A DNA stretch of 53,974 bases. Origin: an uncultured Flavonifractor sp. Lineage in GTDB: Bacteria > Bacillota > Clostridia > Oscillospirales > Oscillospiraceae. Location of the stretch: the NCBI GenBank assembly GCA_910585415.1, contig CAJUDT010000007.1:1-53974 (forward strand). Direction: 5' to 3'. This document shows positions 16,638-25,330 of the stretch, piece by piece. The position numbers were made by a program, and so were the translations under genes. Every line of letters begins with the position of its first letter. Within the stretch, counting starts at the first letter, position 1. Under the pieces are notes generated by a model. That model worked only from the letters and a program-made list of their open reading frames with translations, was not told where the DNA came from and did not search any database.

Positions 16638-18101
16638 ATGGAACGACTCAGCTATACCGTGCTGGAGCGGCAGAACTATGGGGGCTATCTTTTGCACCAG
16701 GCGCCCGAGCGGGTGCTCCAGTTTGGCGAGGGGAACTTTCTGCGGGGCTTTGTGGACCACTTCGTTGACGTGATGAACCAGCGCACCGGCTTTCAGGGCA
16801 AGGTGGTGGTGGTCCCTCCGGCCTCCGCCGGAAAGACCGGACGCATCAACGGTCAGGAGGGCCTCTATCAGCTCTGTCTGCGGGGGCGGCTCAACGGAGA
16901 AGCGGCCGACCAGAGGCGGGTCATCAGCTGCATCAGCCGGGCGGTGGATGTCTATGAAGAGTACGACGTGTTCCTAGAGACGGCCCATAACCCGGATATG
17001 CGGGTGATTGTCTCCAACACCACAGAAGCGGGCATTGTCTACGACCCCTCCTGCACCCCGGAGGACCGTCCTCCCGCCAGCTTCCCGGCCAAGCTGACCC
17101 GCCTGCTGTGGGAGCGGTATCAGGCAGGCCTCCCCGGATACCTCATTTTGCCCTGTGAGCTGATTGCCGACAATGGGGACGTGCTGCGGAGCTATGTCCT
17201 CCGCCACGGGCAGGACTGGGCGCTGGGAGAGGGATTCCTCCGCTGGCTGGAGACGGAAAACACCTTCTGCAATACCATGGTGGACCGGATTGTTACCGGC
17301 TACCCTGGAAAGGAGGCCGCGCAGGCCTTTAACGAAGCTGCGGGCTTTGAGGACCAGCTGCTGGACGTGGCGGAGCCCTTCGGTCTGTGGGTCATCGAGG
17401 GCCCGGGGGCGCTGGCGGAGAAGTTCCCCGCCCCGCAGGCGGGCCTGCCGGTGAAATTTGTCCCCGACCACCACCCCTACAAGGAACAGAAGGTGCGCAT
17501 ACTCAACGGCGGGCATACCGCCATGGTGGCCGCCGCCTTCCTGGCGGGGCATGACATTGTACGCAGCAGTATGGCGGACCCCGCTGTGCTGGCCTTTCTG
17601 AAGGGGGCGCTTTTTACGGAAATCATCCCCACCCTCTCCCTGCCCAGGGCCGAGAGCGAGGCCTTTGCCCAGGCGGTGGAGGAACGCTTTGACAACCCCT
17701 ATATAGACCACCGGCTGCTGGACATTGCCCTGAACTCGGTCTCCAAGTGGCGGGCGCGGGTGCTGCCCAGTGTGGAGGCCTATCAGGCCAAGGTTCATGC
17801 CGTTCCCTGTCGGCTGGCCTTCTCCTTTGCGGCCCTGTGCGCGTTCTACAGCCAGGGGGAGCGGGCTGGCGAGCCCTATCCGGTGCGGGACGACGCGGCG
17901 GTGCTGGACTTTTTCGCCCAGCGCCGGAACAGCGAGCCAGAGGAGCTGCTGGGCGCCTTTGCCGCCCAGACCAGCTTCTGGGGGCGGGATTTGACGGAGC
18001 TGCCCGGTTTTGTGCCGGAGGCGGCGAAAGCCCTGCGGCGGATTTACGCGCAGGGGATGAGGGCGGCCCTGGAGGCCTGCAACCAGGAGGCGGAAGCATG
18101 A
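16638..18101 (+). CDS. uxaB: Tagaturonate reductase (altronate oxidoreductase)
   Basis: 487 residues, the family length. Reduces D-tagaturonate to D-altronate with NADH in galacturonate breakdown. Mannitol dehydrogenase superfamily: N-terminal FGEGNFLRGFVDHFVD nucleotide-binding region, the UxaB-type IVSNTTEAGIVYD and the catalytic KxxxxNGGH element (VRILNGGHTAMVA). I start it at the ATG at 16638, preceded by AAAGGAGGGG. The stop overlaps the uxaA start (ATGA), so the pair is cotranslated. Confidence 0.93.
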   Translation: MERLSYTVLERQNYGGYLLHQAPERVLQFGEGNFLRGFVDHFVDVMNQRTGFQGKVVVVPPASAGKTGRINGQEGLYQLCLRGRLNGEAADQRRVISCISRAVDVYEEYDVFLETAHNPDMRVIVSNTTEAGIVYDPSCTPEDRPPASFPAKLTRLLWERYQAGLPGYLILPCELIADNGDVLRSYVLRHGQDWALGEGFLRWLETENTFCNTMVDRIVTGYPGKEAAQAFNEAAGFEDQLLDVAEPFGLWVIEGPGALAEKFPAPQAGLPVKFVPDHHPYKEQKVRILNGGHTAMVAAAFLAGHDIVRSSMADPAVLAFLKGALFTEIIPTLSLPRAESEAFAQAVEERFDNPYIDHRLLDIALNSVSKWRARVLPSVEAYQAKVHAVPCRLAFSFAALCAFYSQGERAGEPYPVRDDAAVLDFFAQRRNSEPEELLGAFAAQTSFWGRDLTELPGFVPEAAKALRRIYAQGMRAALEACNQEAEA

Positions 18102-19579
18102 GCCGGGCGCTGCGCATTCACCCGGAGGACAATGTGGCCGTAGCCCTGGAGCCCATCCGGGCGGACGAAACCATCTCCGTGGAGGGAGCGGAGGTCACGG
18201 CCCGCCAGGATATCCCCCAGGGACATAAGGCGGCGCTGGTTTCCATCTCTGCCGGGGAAGCTGTGGTCAAATACGGCTATCCCATCGGCCGGGCCAAGAC
18301 GGCCATTGAGCCGGGGGAGTGGGTACACACCCACAACCTGGGCACCAGCCTGGACACCAGTACTGCCATAGCGGCCCAGGTGGTGCAGGGCGGACCGTCC
18401 CCCCTGCCGCCGGAGCACTTCCAGGGCTACCGCCGCGCTGGAGGCGGTGTGGGAATCCGCAATGAGCTTTGGATTGTCCCCACGGTGGGCTGTGTCAACG
18501 GAATTGCCCAGACCCTGGCCCGCCGCCTGGGGCCGGAGCTGGAGGGAAGCGTGGACGGGGTATACGCCTGGCCCCACCCCTACGGCTGCTCCCAAATGGG
18601 GGAGGACCAGGAGCACACCCGGCGCATCCTCTGCGGCCTCATCCGCCACCCCAATGCGGGCGGTGTGCTGGTGCTGGGACTGGGCTGTGAAAACAGCGGC
18701 ATTGCGGTGCTTCAAGACCTGCTGGGGGACTGGGATCGGGAGCGGGTGGCCTTTCTGGAGTGTCAGGCGGTGGAGGACGAGCTGGCGGAGGGAGAGCGCC
18801 TGCTGCGCGCACTGGCGGGCCGGGCGGCTGAAGACCGGCGGGAAACCATTGGCGCGGAAGAGCTGATCGTCGGTCTGAAATGCGGGGGCTCCGACGGCCT
18901 GTCCGGCATCACGGCCAACCCTCTGGTGGGTCGGGTGGCTGGCCGGTTGACCGCTATGGGCGGCTCCGCTCTGCTGGCGGAGGTGCCGGAGCTGTTCGGC
19001 GCGGAGGGGGTGCTCTTCCGCCGCTGTGCCAGCGAGGAGGCGGCCAGAGCGCTGCCCGCCCTGGTGGAGGAATTTAAGGACTACTTTATCCGCCACGGTC
19101 AGGTGGTCTATGAAAATCCCTCCCCAGGCAACAAGGCGGGAGGCATCACCACTCTGGAGGAAAAGTCCCTGGGCTGCGTCCAAAAGGGGGGCTCCGCCCC
19201 TGTGACCGGTGTGGTCCGCTATGGGGAGCAGGTGTGCAGGCGCGGCCTGTCCGTGGTCCAGACGCCGGGGAACGACCTGGTATCCACCACCGGTCTGGCG
19301 GCGGCGGGAGCCCATTTGATTCTCTTCACCACCGGCCGGGGCACCCCCTTCGGCGCTCCCGTGCCCACCCTCAAAATCGCCACCAATTCCGCGCTGGCCG
19401 GGCGGAAGGGCGGCTGGATTGACTACGACGCAGGGGGACTGGCCCGGGGGGAGGGCTGGGATGAGCATACCCAGGCCCTGTTCCGGCTGGTGCTGGACAC
19501 GGCCTCTGGTGGGCCTACCCGCTCCGAGCGGGCGGGTTTTCGGGAAATTGCCATTTGGAAGGACGGGGTCACCCTCTGA
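18098..19579 (+). CDS. uxaA: Altronate dehydratase
   Basis: 493 residues. Iron-dependent dehydration of D-altronate to 2-keto-3-deoxy-D-gluconate. N-terminal SAF domain (about 1-95) with the basic/His segment EWVHTHNLGT, then the large UxaA domain with HPYGCSQMGEDQEHTRR, GLGCENSG and LKCGGSDGLSGITANP, which carry the conserved Cys residues. The start at 18098 overlaps the uxaB stop by 4 nt. A strong terminator separates it from the convergent gntR gene. Confidence 0.95.
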   Translation: MSRALRIHPEDNVAVALEPIRADETISVEGAEVTARQDIPQGHKAALVSISAGEAVVKYGYPIGRAKTAIEPGEWVHTHNLGTSLDTSTAIAAQVVQGGPSPLPPEHFQGYRRAGGGVGIRNELWIVPTVGCVNGIAQTLARRLGPELEGSVDGVYAWPHPYGCSQMGEDQEHTRRILCGLIRHPNAGGVLVLGLGCENSGIAVLQDLLGDWDRERVAFLECQAVEDELAEGERLLRALAGRAAEDRRETIGAEELIVGLKCGGSDGLSGITANPLVGRVAGRLTAMGGSALLAEVPELFGAEGVLFRRCASEEAARALPALVEEFKDYFIRHGQVVYENPSPGNKAGGITTLEEKSLGCVQKGGSAPVTGVVRYGEQVCRRGLSVVQTPGNDLVSTTGLAAAGAHLILFTTGRGTPFGAPVPTLKIATNSALAGRKGGWIDYDAGGLARGEGWDEHTQALFRLVLDTASGGPTRSERAGFREIAIWKDGVTL

Positions 19580-19588
19580 ACCCCTTCG

Positions 19589-19630
19589 AAAAAGACCCGC
19601 TGCGGTTTGCGTACCGCGGCGGGCCTTTTT
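19589..19630. terminator. Bidirectional terminator between uxaA and gntR
   Basis: An 18-bp stem with two G-U-type mismatches (19589-19606 with 19613-19630), flanked by AAAAAG on the left and CTTTTT on the right, so it works in both directions for the convergent genes. The gntR stop codon at 19634-19636 lies immediately beyond. Confidence 0.85.
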
Positions 19631-19633
19631 GCG

Positions 19634-20308
19634 TCAAAAAGAGGCGTGGAGCATGGTGTTGATGGCCTCCTGATAGGAGAATCGGATGTGGTCGGACAAA
19701 AGCTGGCAGGCGTCCTCCATGCGCTGCTCGATGATGGCGTCCAAAATGGCGATATGCTCCCGGTTGCTGACCTGATAGCGGCCGGGACGCCAGGCGGTAA
19801 TGCGAATCAGGTTCAGGTAGTCGATGAGACTGCACATCAGGCGGGAGGCGTATTGGTTGTGCAGGGTGTCCACCAGGGCCAGATGAAACTGGTTGTCCAG
19901 GTCGATCAGCGGTGCGGCGGTCTGACCGGCGTTCCCGGCCTCGTCGTCCTGGTGCTGAATGAGCTTGGCGCGCATGTCCAGGGCCCACTGCAAATCCACC
20001 TGATAGAAGCACTGCCGGAGTACCAGCGGCTCCAAAAGCTGGCGGATCTCAAAGATATCGTGGATGTCCTTGGGGGTGGGGCGGGTAATCTCAATGCCGC
20101 GGCGGGGGTGTACCCGGACCAGATTATCCTGGACCAGGGCCAAAATGGCCTCCCGCACCGGCGTCCGGCCCAGACTGAGCATAGTCTGAAGCTGGGCTTC
20201 GTTGACAAACTGCCCTGGAAGCAGCTCCTTTTGGAGAATCATGCTCTTAATCTGGTCGTACGCAAGCTGGGACAGGCTGCCCTGCCGTTTTTCTACCACT
20301 GCCGCCAT
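19634..20308 (-). CDS. GntR family (FadR subgroup) transcriptional regulator
   Basis: About 224 residues. N-terminal winged helix (LAYDQIKSMILQKELLPGQF, then LGRTPVREAILALVQ and VRVHPRRGIEI) followed by an all-helical FCD ligand domain (DIFEIRQLLEPLV). ATG at 20308 is preceded by AGGAGG; the frame extends to 20377 without another good site. Set between uxaBA and uxaC, it most likely represses the uronate genes and is released by a uronate or aldonate, as known for ExuR/UxuR. It has its own strong promoter (20377-20405). Confidence 0.9.
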   Translation of the reverse strand: MAAVVEKRQGSLSQLAYDQIKSMILQKELLPGQFVNEAQLQTMLSLGRTPVREAILALVQDNLVRVHPRRGIEITRPTPKDIHDIFEIRQLLEPLVLRQCFYQVDLQWALDMRAKLIQHQDDEAGNAGQTAAPLIDLDNQFHLALVDTLHNQYASRLMCSLIDYLNLIRITAWRPGRYQVSNREHIAILDAIIEQRMEDACQLLSDHIRFSYQEAINTMLHASF

Positions 20309-20376
20309 TGCTGCTGCCTCCTGATATATGTGATGGGTCTGCAAGACCCTTGGAACAGAACCGCTCAATGCTTTCA

Positions 20377-20405
20377 ATTATACCAGTATCTTTCTGTCCG
20401 GTCAA
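20377..20405 (-). promoter_or_regulatory. gntR promoter
   Basis: Minus strand: -35 TTGACC (20400-20405), consensus -10 TATAAT (20377-20382), 17-bp spacer. The stretch CTTGACCGGACAGAAA resembles CTTGACGGGACAGAGA at the uxaC promoter, which hints at a shared operator overlapping both -35 regions. Confidence 0.75.
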
Positions 20406-20501
20406 GGCTTCTATCCGGGTGAACCGGGGGGGTGCTTGTCGCAAGTTCACAATTTCAGCCCTCTGAAAATAATTTTTTTGATGGAATTATCAATTTACTA
20501 C

Positions 20502-20530
20502 TTGACGGGACAGAGAAACTATGCTACATT
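20502..20530 (+). promoter_or_regulatory. uxaC operon promoter
   Basis: -35 TTGACG (20502-20507), -10 TACATT (20525-20530), 17-bp spacer, transcription start expected near 20537. The spacer shares GGACAGA with the gntR promoter spacer. Confidence 0.7.
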
Positions 20531-20539
20531 CTTGTTTGT

Positions 20540-20560
20540 AGATATATCACAGATATATCA
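20540..20560. repeat. Tandem AGATATATCA repeat at the uxaC transcription start
   Basis: AGATATATCA occurs at 20540-20549 and 20551-20560, an 11-bp period, about one helical turn. Each contains the palindrome GATATATC. Placed immediately downstream of the expected start of transcription, it is a plausible repressor site; a related ACATATATCA lies just upstream of the gntR ribosome binding site on the other strand. Confidence 0.5.
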
Positions 20561-20664
20561 TAGGGGCAAGCGCCTATTTTTGGAGGAAGAATTGACGCAC
20601 GCCCAGGGCGCGCCAAACTCCGCCGTCCAGCGGCAGGACAGGGCGCGGGAAAGGAGGGAACACC

Positions 20665-22095
20665 GTGAAACCATTTCTGGACGAGGAGTTTCTGCTGGAT
20701 ACGGATACGGCTCAAACGCTTTACCACGGCACGGCAGAGCGGATGCCCATTTTGGACTATCACTGCCACGTAAGTCCCAGGGAGATTGCCGAGGACCGGG
20801 TCTTTCACAATCTCACCCAGCTGTGGCTGGGCGGGGACCACTACAAATGGCGTCTGATGCGGGCCAATGGGGTGGAGGAGAGATATATCACCGGCGATGC
20901 CTCTGACTTTGAGAAATTTCAGGCCTGGGCCGCCACCCTGGAGCGGGCGGTGGGCAGTCCCCTCTACCACTGGAGCCATCTGGAGCTGCGCCGGTACTTC
21001 GGCTTTGGGGGCCACCTGACGGCGGACAACGCCAAAGAGGTCTGGGAGCACTGCGCCCAGGCAATCGGCGGGGGAATGGGGGTACGGGATATTTTGCGGC
21101 GGTCCAACGTGACCCTGCTGTGTACCACGGACGACCCGGCGGACCGCCTGGAGTGGCACGAGAGGATTTCCGCCAGCGGCGCGCTGGAGACGAAGGTACT
21201 CCCCGCCTTCCGGCCCGACCGGGCCGTCAACGTGGAGAAGCCGGACTTTGTGGACTACATAGCAAACCTTTCCCAAGCCTCCGGCGTGCCCATTACTGGC
21301 TGGGAGAGCCTCACCGCCGCCCTGGATGAGCGGATGGACTTCTTCGCAGACCACGGGTGCAGGATATCCGACCACGGGCTGGAGAACCTGTGGTTCCTCC
21401 CCGCCGCGGAGACGGAGCTGGACAGTATCCTGAAGCGCCGTCTGGCTGGGGCGTCCCTCACCGGGCAGGAGCTGTGGCAGTACAAGTCGGCTCTGCTGTG
21501 CTTCTTCGCCCGGGGGTACGCCAAGCGGGATTGGGCCATGCAGCTCCATTTCTCCGCCCAGCGGGACAACAACCGCCGGATGTTCCGGCAGCTGGGCCCG
21601 GACACCGGGTACGACTGCATTGGGCCGGGGGTGAACCTGCCGGATCTGGCCCGCTTCCTGAACGCCCTGGAGGAAACGGGGGAGCTGCCCCGCACCGTAC
21701 TCTACTCCCTGGAGCCCGGCGACAACGCGGCTCTGGTGAGCCTGATGGGGTGCTTCCAGGGGCCTGGCACGGCGGGCAAGCTGCAGCACGGTTCGGCCTG
21801 GTGGTTCAATGACCACCGGTTTGGCATGGAGGCCCAGCTCTCCAATCTGGCCGCCGGCGGCCTTCTGGGGAATTTTATCGGGATGCTGACCGACTCCCGC
21901 AGTTTCCTGTCGTACACCAGACACGAGTATTTCCGCCGGATTCTCTGCGGACTGCTGGGCCGCTGGGTGGAACACGGCGAATTTCCAGACGACCGGCCCG
22001 CCCTGGAACGGCTGACGGCCGATATCGCCTATCGAAACAGCATCCGCTACTTTGGCTTTGAGCAGTATCATTTACGGGGGGCAGATACGGTATGA
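20665..22095 (+). CDS. uxaC: Glucuronate isomerase
   Basis: 476 residues, the family length. Isomerises D-glucuronate to D-fructuronate and D-galacturonate to D-tagaturonate, feeding both branches encoded here. Amidohydrolase fold with the N-terminal metal motif ILDYHCHVSPREIAEDR and the C-terminal FLSYTRHEYFRRILC. GTG start at 20665 follows AAGGAGGG. The stop overlaps the ABC ATPase start by 4 nt (ATGA), which ties an importer to uronate catabolism. Confidence 0.95.
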   Translation: MKPFLDEEFLLDTDTAQTLYHGTAERMPILDYHCHVSPREIAEDRVFHNLTQLWLGGDHYKWRLMRANGVEERYITGDASDFEKFQAWAATLERAVGSPLYHWSHLELRRYFGFGGHLTADNAKEVWEHCAQAIGGGMGVRDILRRSNVTLLCTTDDPADRLEWHERISASGALETKVLPAFRPDRAVNVEKPDFVDYIANLSQASGVPITGWESLTAALDERMDFFADHGCRISDHGLENLWFLPAAETELDSILKRRLAGASLTGQELWQYKSALLCFFARGYAKRDWAMQLHFSAQRDNNRRMFRQLGPDTGYDCIGPGVNLPDLARFLNALEETGELPRTVLYSLEPGDNAALVSLMGCFQGPGTAGKLQHGSAWWFNDHRFGMEAQLSNLAAGGLLGNFIGMLTDSRSFLSYTRHEYFRRILCGLLGRWVEHGEFPDDRPALERLTADIAYRNSIRYFGFEQYHLRGADTV

Positions 22096-22823
22096 GTATG
22101 ATTTGCGTAAAAGGGCTCCAGAAGAGTTTTGGCAAGCATGAGGTGCTCAAGGGCATTGATATTGACATTGAGCCCGGTCAGGTGGTGGCCATCGTGGGCC
22201 CCTCCGGCTGCGGGAAGTCCACCTTCCTGCGCTGTTTGAACCTGCTGGAGAAGCCCACAGGGGGCCAGATTTTGTATCACGGCGTGGATTTGGCCAGCGC
22301 CGACACCAAGAGCGCCACCAAAGAGCTGTTGAGCATGGGCATGGTGTTCCAGCAGTTCAACCTGTTCCCACACCTGACCGTGCTTGACAACATCATGTTG
22401 GCCCCCACTCTGGTGAAAAAGCGGGACAAGCGGGAGTGTGAGGAGCAGGCCATGGAGCTGCTCAAAACCGTCGGCCTGGAGGACAAGCGGGACGCCTACT
22501 CCAACCAGCTCTCCGGCGGACAGCAGCAGCGCATCGCCATTGCCCGCGCCCTGGCCATGAAGCCGGAGGTCATGCTCTTTGACGAGCCCACCTCCGCCCT
22601 GGACCCGGAGATGGTGGGCGAGGTGCTGGACGTTATGAAAAAGCTGGCCTCTGAGGGCATGACCATGCTGGTGGTGACCCACGAGATGGGCTTCGCCCGT
22701 GAGGCGGCCGACCGGGTCATCTTCATTGACGGGGGCCATATCGTGGAGGACAGCCCGCCGGAGGAGTTCTTCTCCAACCCCAAAAACAAGCGTCTCCAGG
22801 ATTTCTTGAGTAAAATGCTCTGA
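22092..22823 (+). CDS. Amino-acid-type (PAAT family) ABC transporter ATPase
   Basis: 243 residues, GlnQ/HisP-like. Walker A GPSGCGKST, signature LSGGQQQR, Walker B LFDEPTSALDPE and the switch His in THEMGFA are intact. Partners are the lipoprotein at 26224 and the permease at 27231, separated by four enzyme genes. PAAT importers usually carry polar amino acids or opines, so its position translationally coupled to uxaC is notable: the substrate may be a uronate or a uronate/amino-acid conjugate. That is inference from context. Confidence 0.93.
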   Translation: MSMICVKGLQKSFGKHEVLKGIDIDIEPGQVVAIVGPSGCGKSTFLRCLNLLEKPTGGQILYHGVDLASADTKSATKELLSMGMVFQQFNLFPHLTVLDNIMLAPTLVKKRDKRECEEQAMELLKTVGLEDKRDAYSNQLSGGQQQRIAIARALAMKPEVMLFDEPTSALDPEMVGEVLDVMKKLASEGMTMLVVTHEMGFAREAADRVIFIDGGHIVEDSPPEEFFSNPKNKRLQDFLSKML

Positions 22824-22900
22824 TTGAGCGGTCTGGCAGGAAAAGAAGCACAGACAGTTTCAATCCGCAGGTTGTACCATTATTAAAGGAGGAAGCAATC

Positions 22901-23653
22901 ATGTCTCAAATCAAGGTGGCCCGCTACAGCGGCGTCGAGTATGCGTTTGTGGACGGCTATGCCCGTGTGCCGGTGCTGGAGGGGGAGTTTGACCAGGCCC
23001 GGTTCGCCCACTGCGCCCTAAAGCCCGGCTGCTCCATCACCCCCGAGGTGTATTCGGTCACGGAGCACAATCAGCTCTTTATCTTCACCAAAGGCACCGG
23101 CTATGTGACCACCCCCCGTCAGGCGTGGAACATCCGGGAGCCCGGGGTGTTTGTCCCCGAGTTTGACGCGGAGCGCTTCACCATCACCTGCTCCGCCGAC
23201 AGCAAACAGCCCTTGGAGTGCCTCCACATCGTCCCCGAGCTGAGTGACTATGATAAGAGCTGTCTGGTGGAGTCCCGCATGGTCCTGCCCCGGTTCCGCG
23301 GCATTTCTGAGGGCTGGACCTACGACGAGGATTTTAAGGACAACGACACCACCACCTCCATCATGTTGCTGGAGCATCGCAATCTGGGCCGCCTGTCCAT
23401 GGGCTGCGTCCGGGGCACCGGCCCCATCGAAATCGGCCAGCACATCCATAACGAACTGGCCCAGTGGTATTTCCCGCTTCCCGGTTCCGAGTTCATCTAT
23501 ACCGCCGGAGGGGAAGAGGTCCGCATGACGGGCGGCGACCTGTCCTTCACCCCCACCGGTTTTTGGCACGGCAGCAAGGTGGAGGCCGGAAAGCAGTGCG
23601 ACTATATCTGGTTTGAGATGTGCATCGACGGCTACCCCGGAGAGATTAAATAA
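22901..23653 (+). CDS. Bicupin protein A, unknown function
   Basis: 250 residues, two cupin domains (about 1-125 and 140-250). The C-terminal domain keeps a full metal site: GQHIHNELAQWY (two His and Glu) and GGDLSFTPTGFWHG (final His). The N-terminal domain keeps the fold but only EHNQ in place of the HxH motif. Roughly half of the residues match the next protein by eye, so the two are tandem duplicates. RBS AAAGGAGG. In this operon it may isomerise or epimerise a sugar acid, as KduI and other cupins do, but no specific family was recognised. Confidence 0.75.
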   Translation: MSQIKVARYSGVEYAFVDGYARVPVLEGEFDQARFAHCALKPGCSITPEVYSVTEHNQLFIFTKGTGYVTTPRQAWNIREPGVFVPEFDAERFTITCSADSKQPLECLHIVPELSDYDKSCLVESRMVLPRFRGISEGWTYDEDFKDNDTTTSIMLLEHRNLGRLSMGCVRGTGPIEIGQHIHNELAQWYFPLPGSEFIYTAGGEEVRMTGGDLSFTPTGFWHGSKVEAGKQCDYIWFEMCIDGYPGEIK

Positions 23654-23734
23654 GAACCTGGGCTGTGAATACGGGTTCTAAAGCCTGCGCAAGACGGATT
23701 TCATCCAATAATTTACGATAAAGGGGAATGTACC

Positions 23735-24484
23735 ATGGCTCTGGTTCAATGTTCAAGAGGTTCCGATATCAAGCACATGTACACCAATGGTGTGTCCCGC
23801 GTGTCCATCCTGGAGGGCGCTTACAAGGACGCTAAAGTGGAGCGCATCTCCCTCCAGCCCGGCGCGGACCTGACCCCGGAGACTTACTCCCGCACGGAAC
23901 ACAATCAGGTGTTTCTGATTACCGCCGGAAGGGGGTACATCGTCACGCCCCGCCGTGTGTTCAACATCACCGAGGTCTGCGTGTTCGTGCCCGACTTCGA
24001 CAAGGAGTCCTTCACCTTCCACTGTGCCGCCGACGCCAAGGAGACGATGGAAATCGTCCACTTCACCACGGAGCTGAACGATTACGACAAGACCTGTCTG
24101 AAGGAGGCCCACCTGACCCTGCCCCGGTTCCGGGGCGTGTCCCAGGCGTGGCATTATAAGGAGGACTTCACTGGCGCGGACATTCAGCAGATGATGCTGC
24201 TGGAGCACCGCAACCTGGGCCGCCTGTCCATGGGCGCCAACTTCGGCACCGGCCCCAACTACATCGGCCAGCACATTCACAACGAGCTGGAGCAGTGGTA
24301 CATTATGCTCCCCGGCGCCTCCTTCACCTACACTGCCGAGGAGGAAAAGCTCCATGTGGAGGGCGGAGACATCACCTTTACCCCCCACGGCTCCCACCAC
24401 GGCAGCGAGTGCGCCGCAGGCGAAAAGTTCGCCTATGTGTGGTTTGAGCTGTGCGAGAACGGCTACCCCGGCGAGATTAAGTAA
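23735..24484 (+). CDS. Bicupin protein B, unknown function
   Basis: 249 residues, paralogue of the preceding gene with the same start and end style (both end NGYPGEIK or DGYPGEIK). The C-terminal cupin site is complete: GQHIHNELEQWY and GGDITFTPHGSHHG. The N-terminal half again has EHNQ and no canonical metal site. RBS AAAGGGGAA. The two may form a heteromer or act on related substrates. Followed 3 bp later by the first TIM-barrel protein. Confidence 0.75.
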   Translation: MALVQCSRGSDIKHMYTNGVSRVSILEGAYKDAKVERISLQPGADLTPETYSRTEHNQVFLITAGRGYIVTPRRVFNITEVCVFVPDFDKESFTFHCAADAKETMEIVHFTTELNDYDKTCLKEAHLTLPRFRGVSQAWHYKEDFTGADIQQMMLLEHRNLGRLSMGANFGTGPNYIGQHIHNELEQWYIMLPGASFTYTAEEEKLHVEGGDITFTPHGSHHGSECAAGEKFAYVWFELCENGYPGEIK

Positions 24485-24487
24485 GGT

Positions 24488-25330
24488 ATGGCCGAAAATT
24501 GGAGCCTGCTGGGCTCGAATGGACCGTACATACGGGTACCGCTGAGGGCCTGTCTGGAGGAGCTGGGGACTCTGGGGCTGGAGGGGCTGGATTTTGTCCC
24601 GCAAGCGCCCCATTTCTGGCTGAGTCACACGGAGTTTGAGGACCCGGACCCCCTCCGGGAACAGGCGGCGGCAGTCGGACTGAGCATCCCGGTCCTCACG
24701 CCGCCCCCCTACCGGTATGCCATCACCGCCCCGCCGGGCAAACAGCGGGAGGCCACCGTGGACTACTATCGAAACAGCATCGCCCTGGCCAAGGCCCTGG
24801 GGGCCGGTCAGGTGGTGTTGGGGGCGGCGGGAGCCTGCTGGGATATGGAGCCGGAGGCCCTGCGGCAGAACGCGGCGGAGGTGCTGGAGGCCCTGTGTCC
24901 CGCGGCGGAGGCGGCGGGGATTGCCCTGCTGCTGGCCCCGGTCATGGGGCCGGACACCCCCCTCATTGCTGAGTCCCCGGTACTGGGGCGGGCAGAGGAA
25001 CTGGCCCAGCTGCTCCGCCGGGTGGACAGCCCCGCTCTGGGGGTCTGTCTGGACACCAACGCGGCGGCGGCTTGGGGGGACACCCTTCCCCGGTGGTTTG
25101 GTCTGCTGGGGGAGAAGACCGGTCTGGTCCGGCTGTGCGACGGCAATTATCACGGCTGGCGGGCCTGGGGGGAGGGCTGTCTGCCCATGGAGCGCTTGAC
25201 GGAGGAGCTGCGCGCGGCGGGCTATACCGGGGCGCTGTCCCTGCTGCTGCCGGGGGAGCGCTACATAGAGAACCCTTCCCATCCGGTCCGGCAGGCTTTG
25301 CGGGCACTGAGGGGAGGGGAGAGAGAATGA
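24488..25330 (+). CDS. Degenerate xylose-isomerase-like TIM-barrel protein
   Basis: 280 residues, AP-endonuclease-2/sugar-phosphate isomerase-like barrel. Compared by eye with its neighbour (25327), which has the expected metal-binding set Glu/Asp/His/Glu, this copy has Ala in the first Glu position (LLLAPV against LAMESL), keeps Asp (GVCLDTN), has Arg for His (LVRLCDG) and Leu for the last Glu (ALSLLLPG against LVQEVAD). It is therefore probably not an active isomerase by the usual mechanism and may be a structural partner of the intact copy. Weak ribosome binding site, coupled to the upstream cupin; its stop overlaps the next start (ATGA). Confidence 0.7.
   Translation: MAENWSLLGSNGPYIRVPLRACLEELGTLGLEGLDFVPQAPHFWLSHTEFEDPDPLREQAAAVGLSIPVLTPPPYRYAITAPPGKQREATVDYYRNSIALAKALGAGQVVLGAAGACWDMEPEALRQNAAEVLEALCPAAEAAGIALLLAPVMGPDTPLIAESPVLGRAEELAQLLRRVDSPALGVCLDTNAAAAWGDTLPRWFGLLGEKTGLVRLCDGNYHGWRAWGEGCLPMERLTEELRAAGYTGALSLLLPGERYIENPSHPVRQALRALRGGERE

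Larger units (their letters stand above)
20309..20664. other. Divergent regulatory region gntR / uxaC
   Basis: 356 bp without a gene. It holds a minus-strand promoter for gntR, a plus-strand promoter for the uxaC operon and a direct repeat just after the uxaC start of transcription. The uxaC leader is about 125 nt long. Confidence 0.6.

Noticed and set aside
17747..18097. N-terminal extension of uxaA inside uxaB
   Set aside because: It is the alternative frame of uxaB; the ATGA overlap at 18098 gives the standard SAF-domain start.
23565..23580. TTGGCACGGCAGCAAG inside bicupin A resembling a -24 element
   Set aside because: Lies inside coding sequence, lacks the TTGC -12 element at the proper distance and has no activator site nearby.
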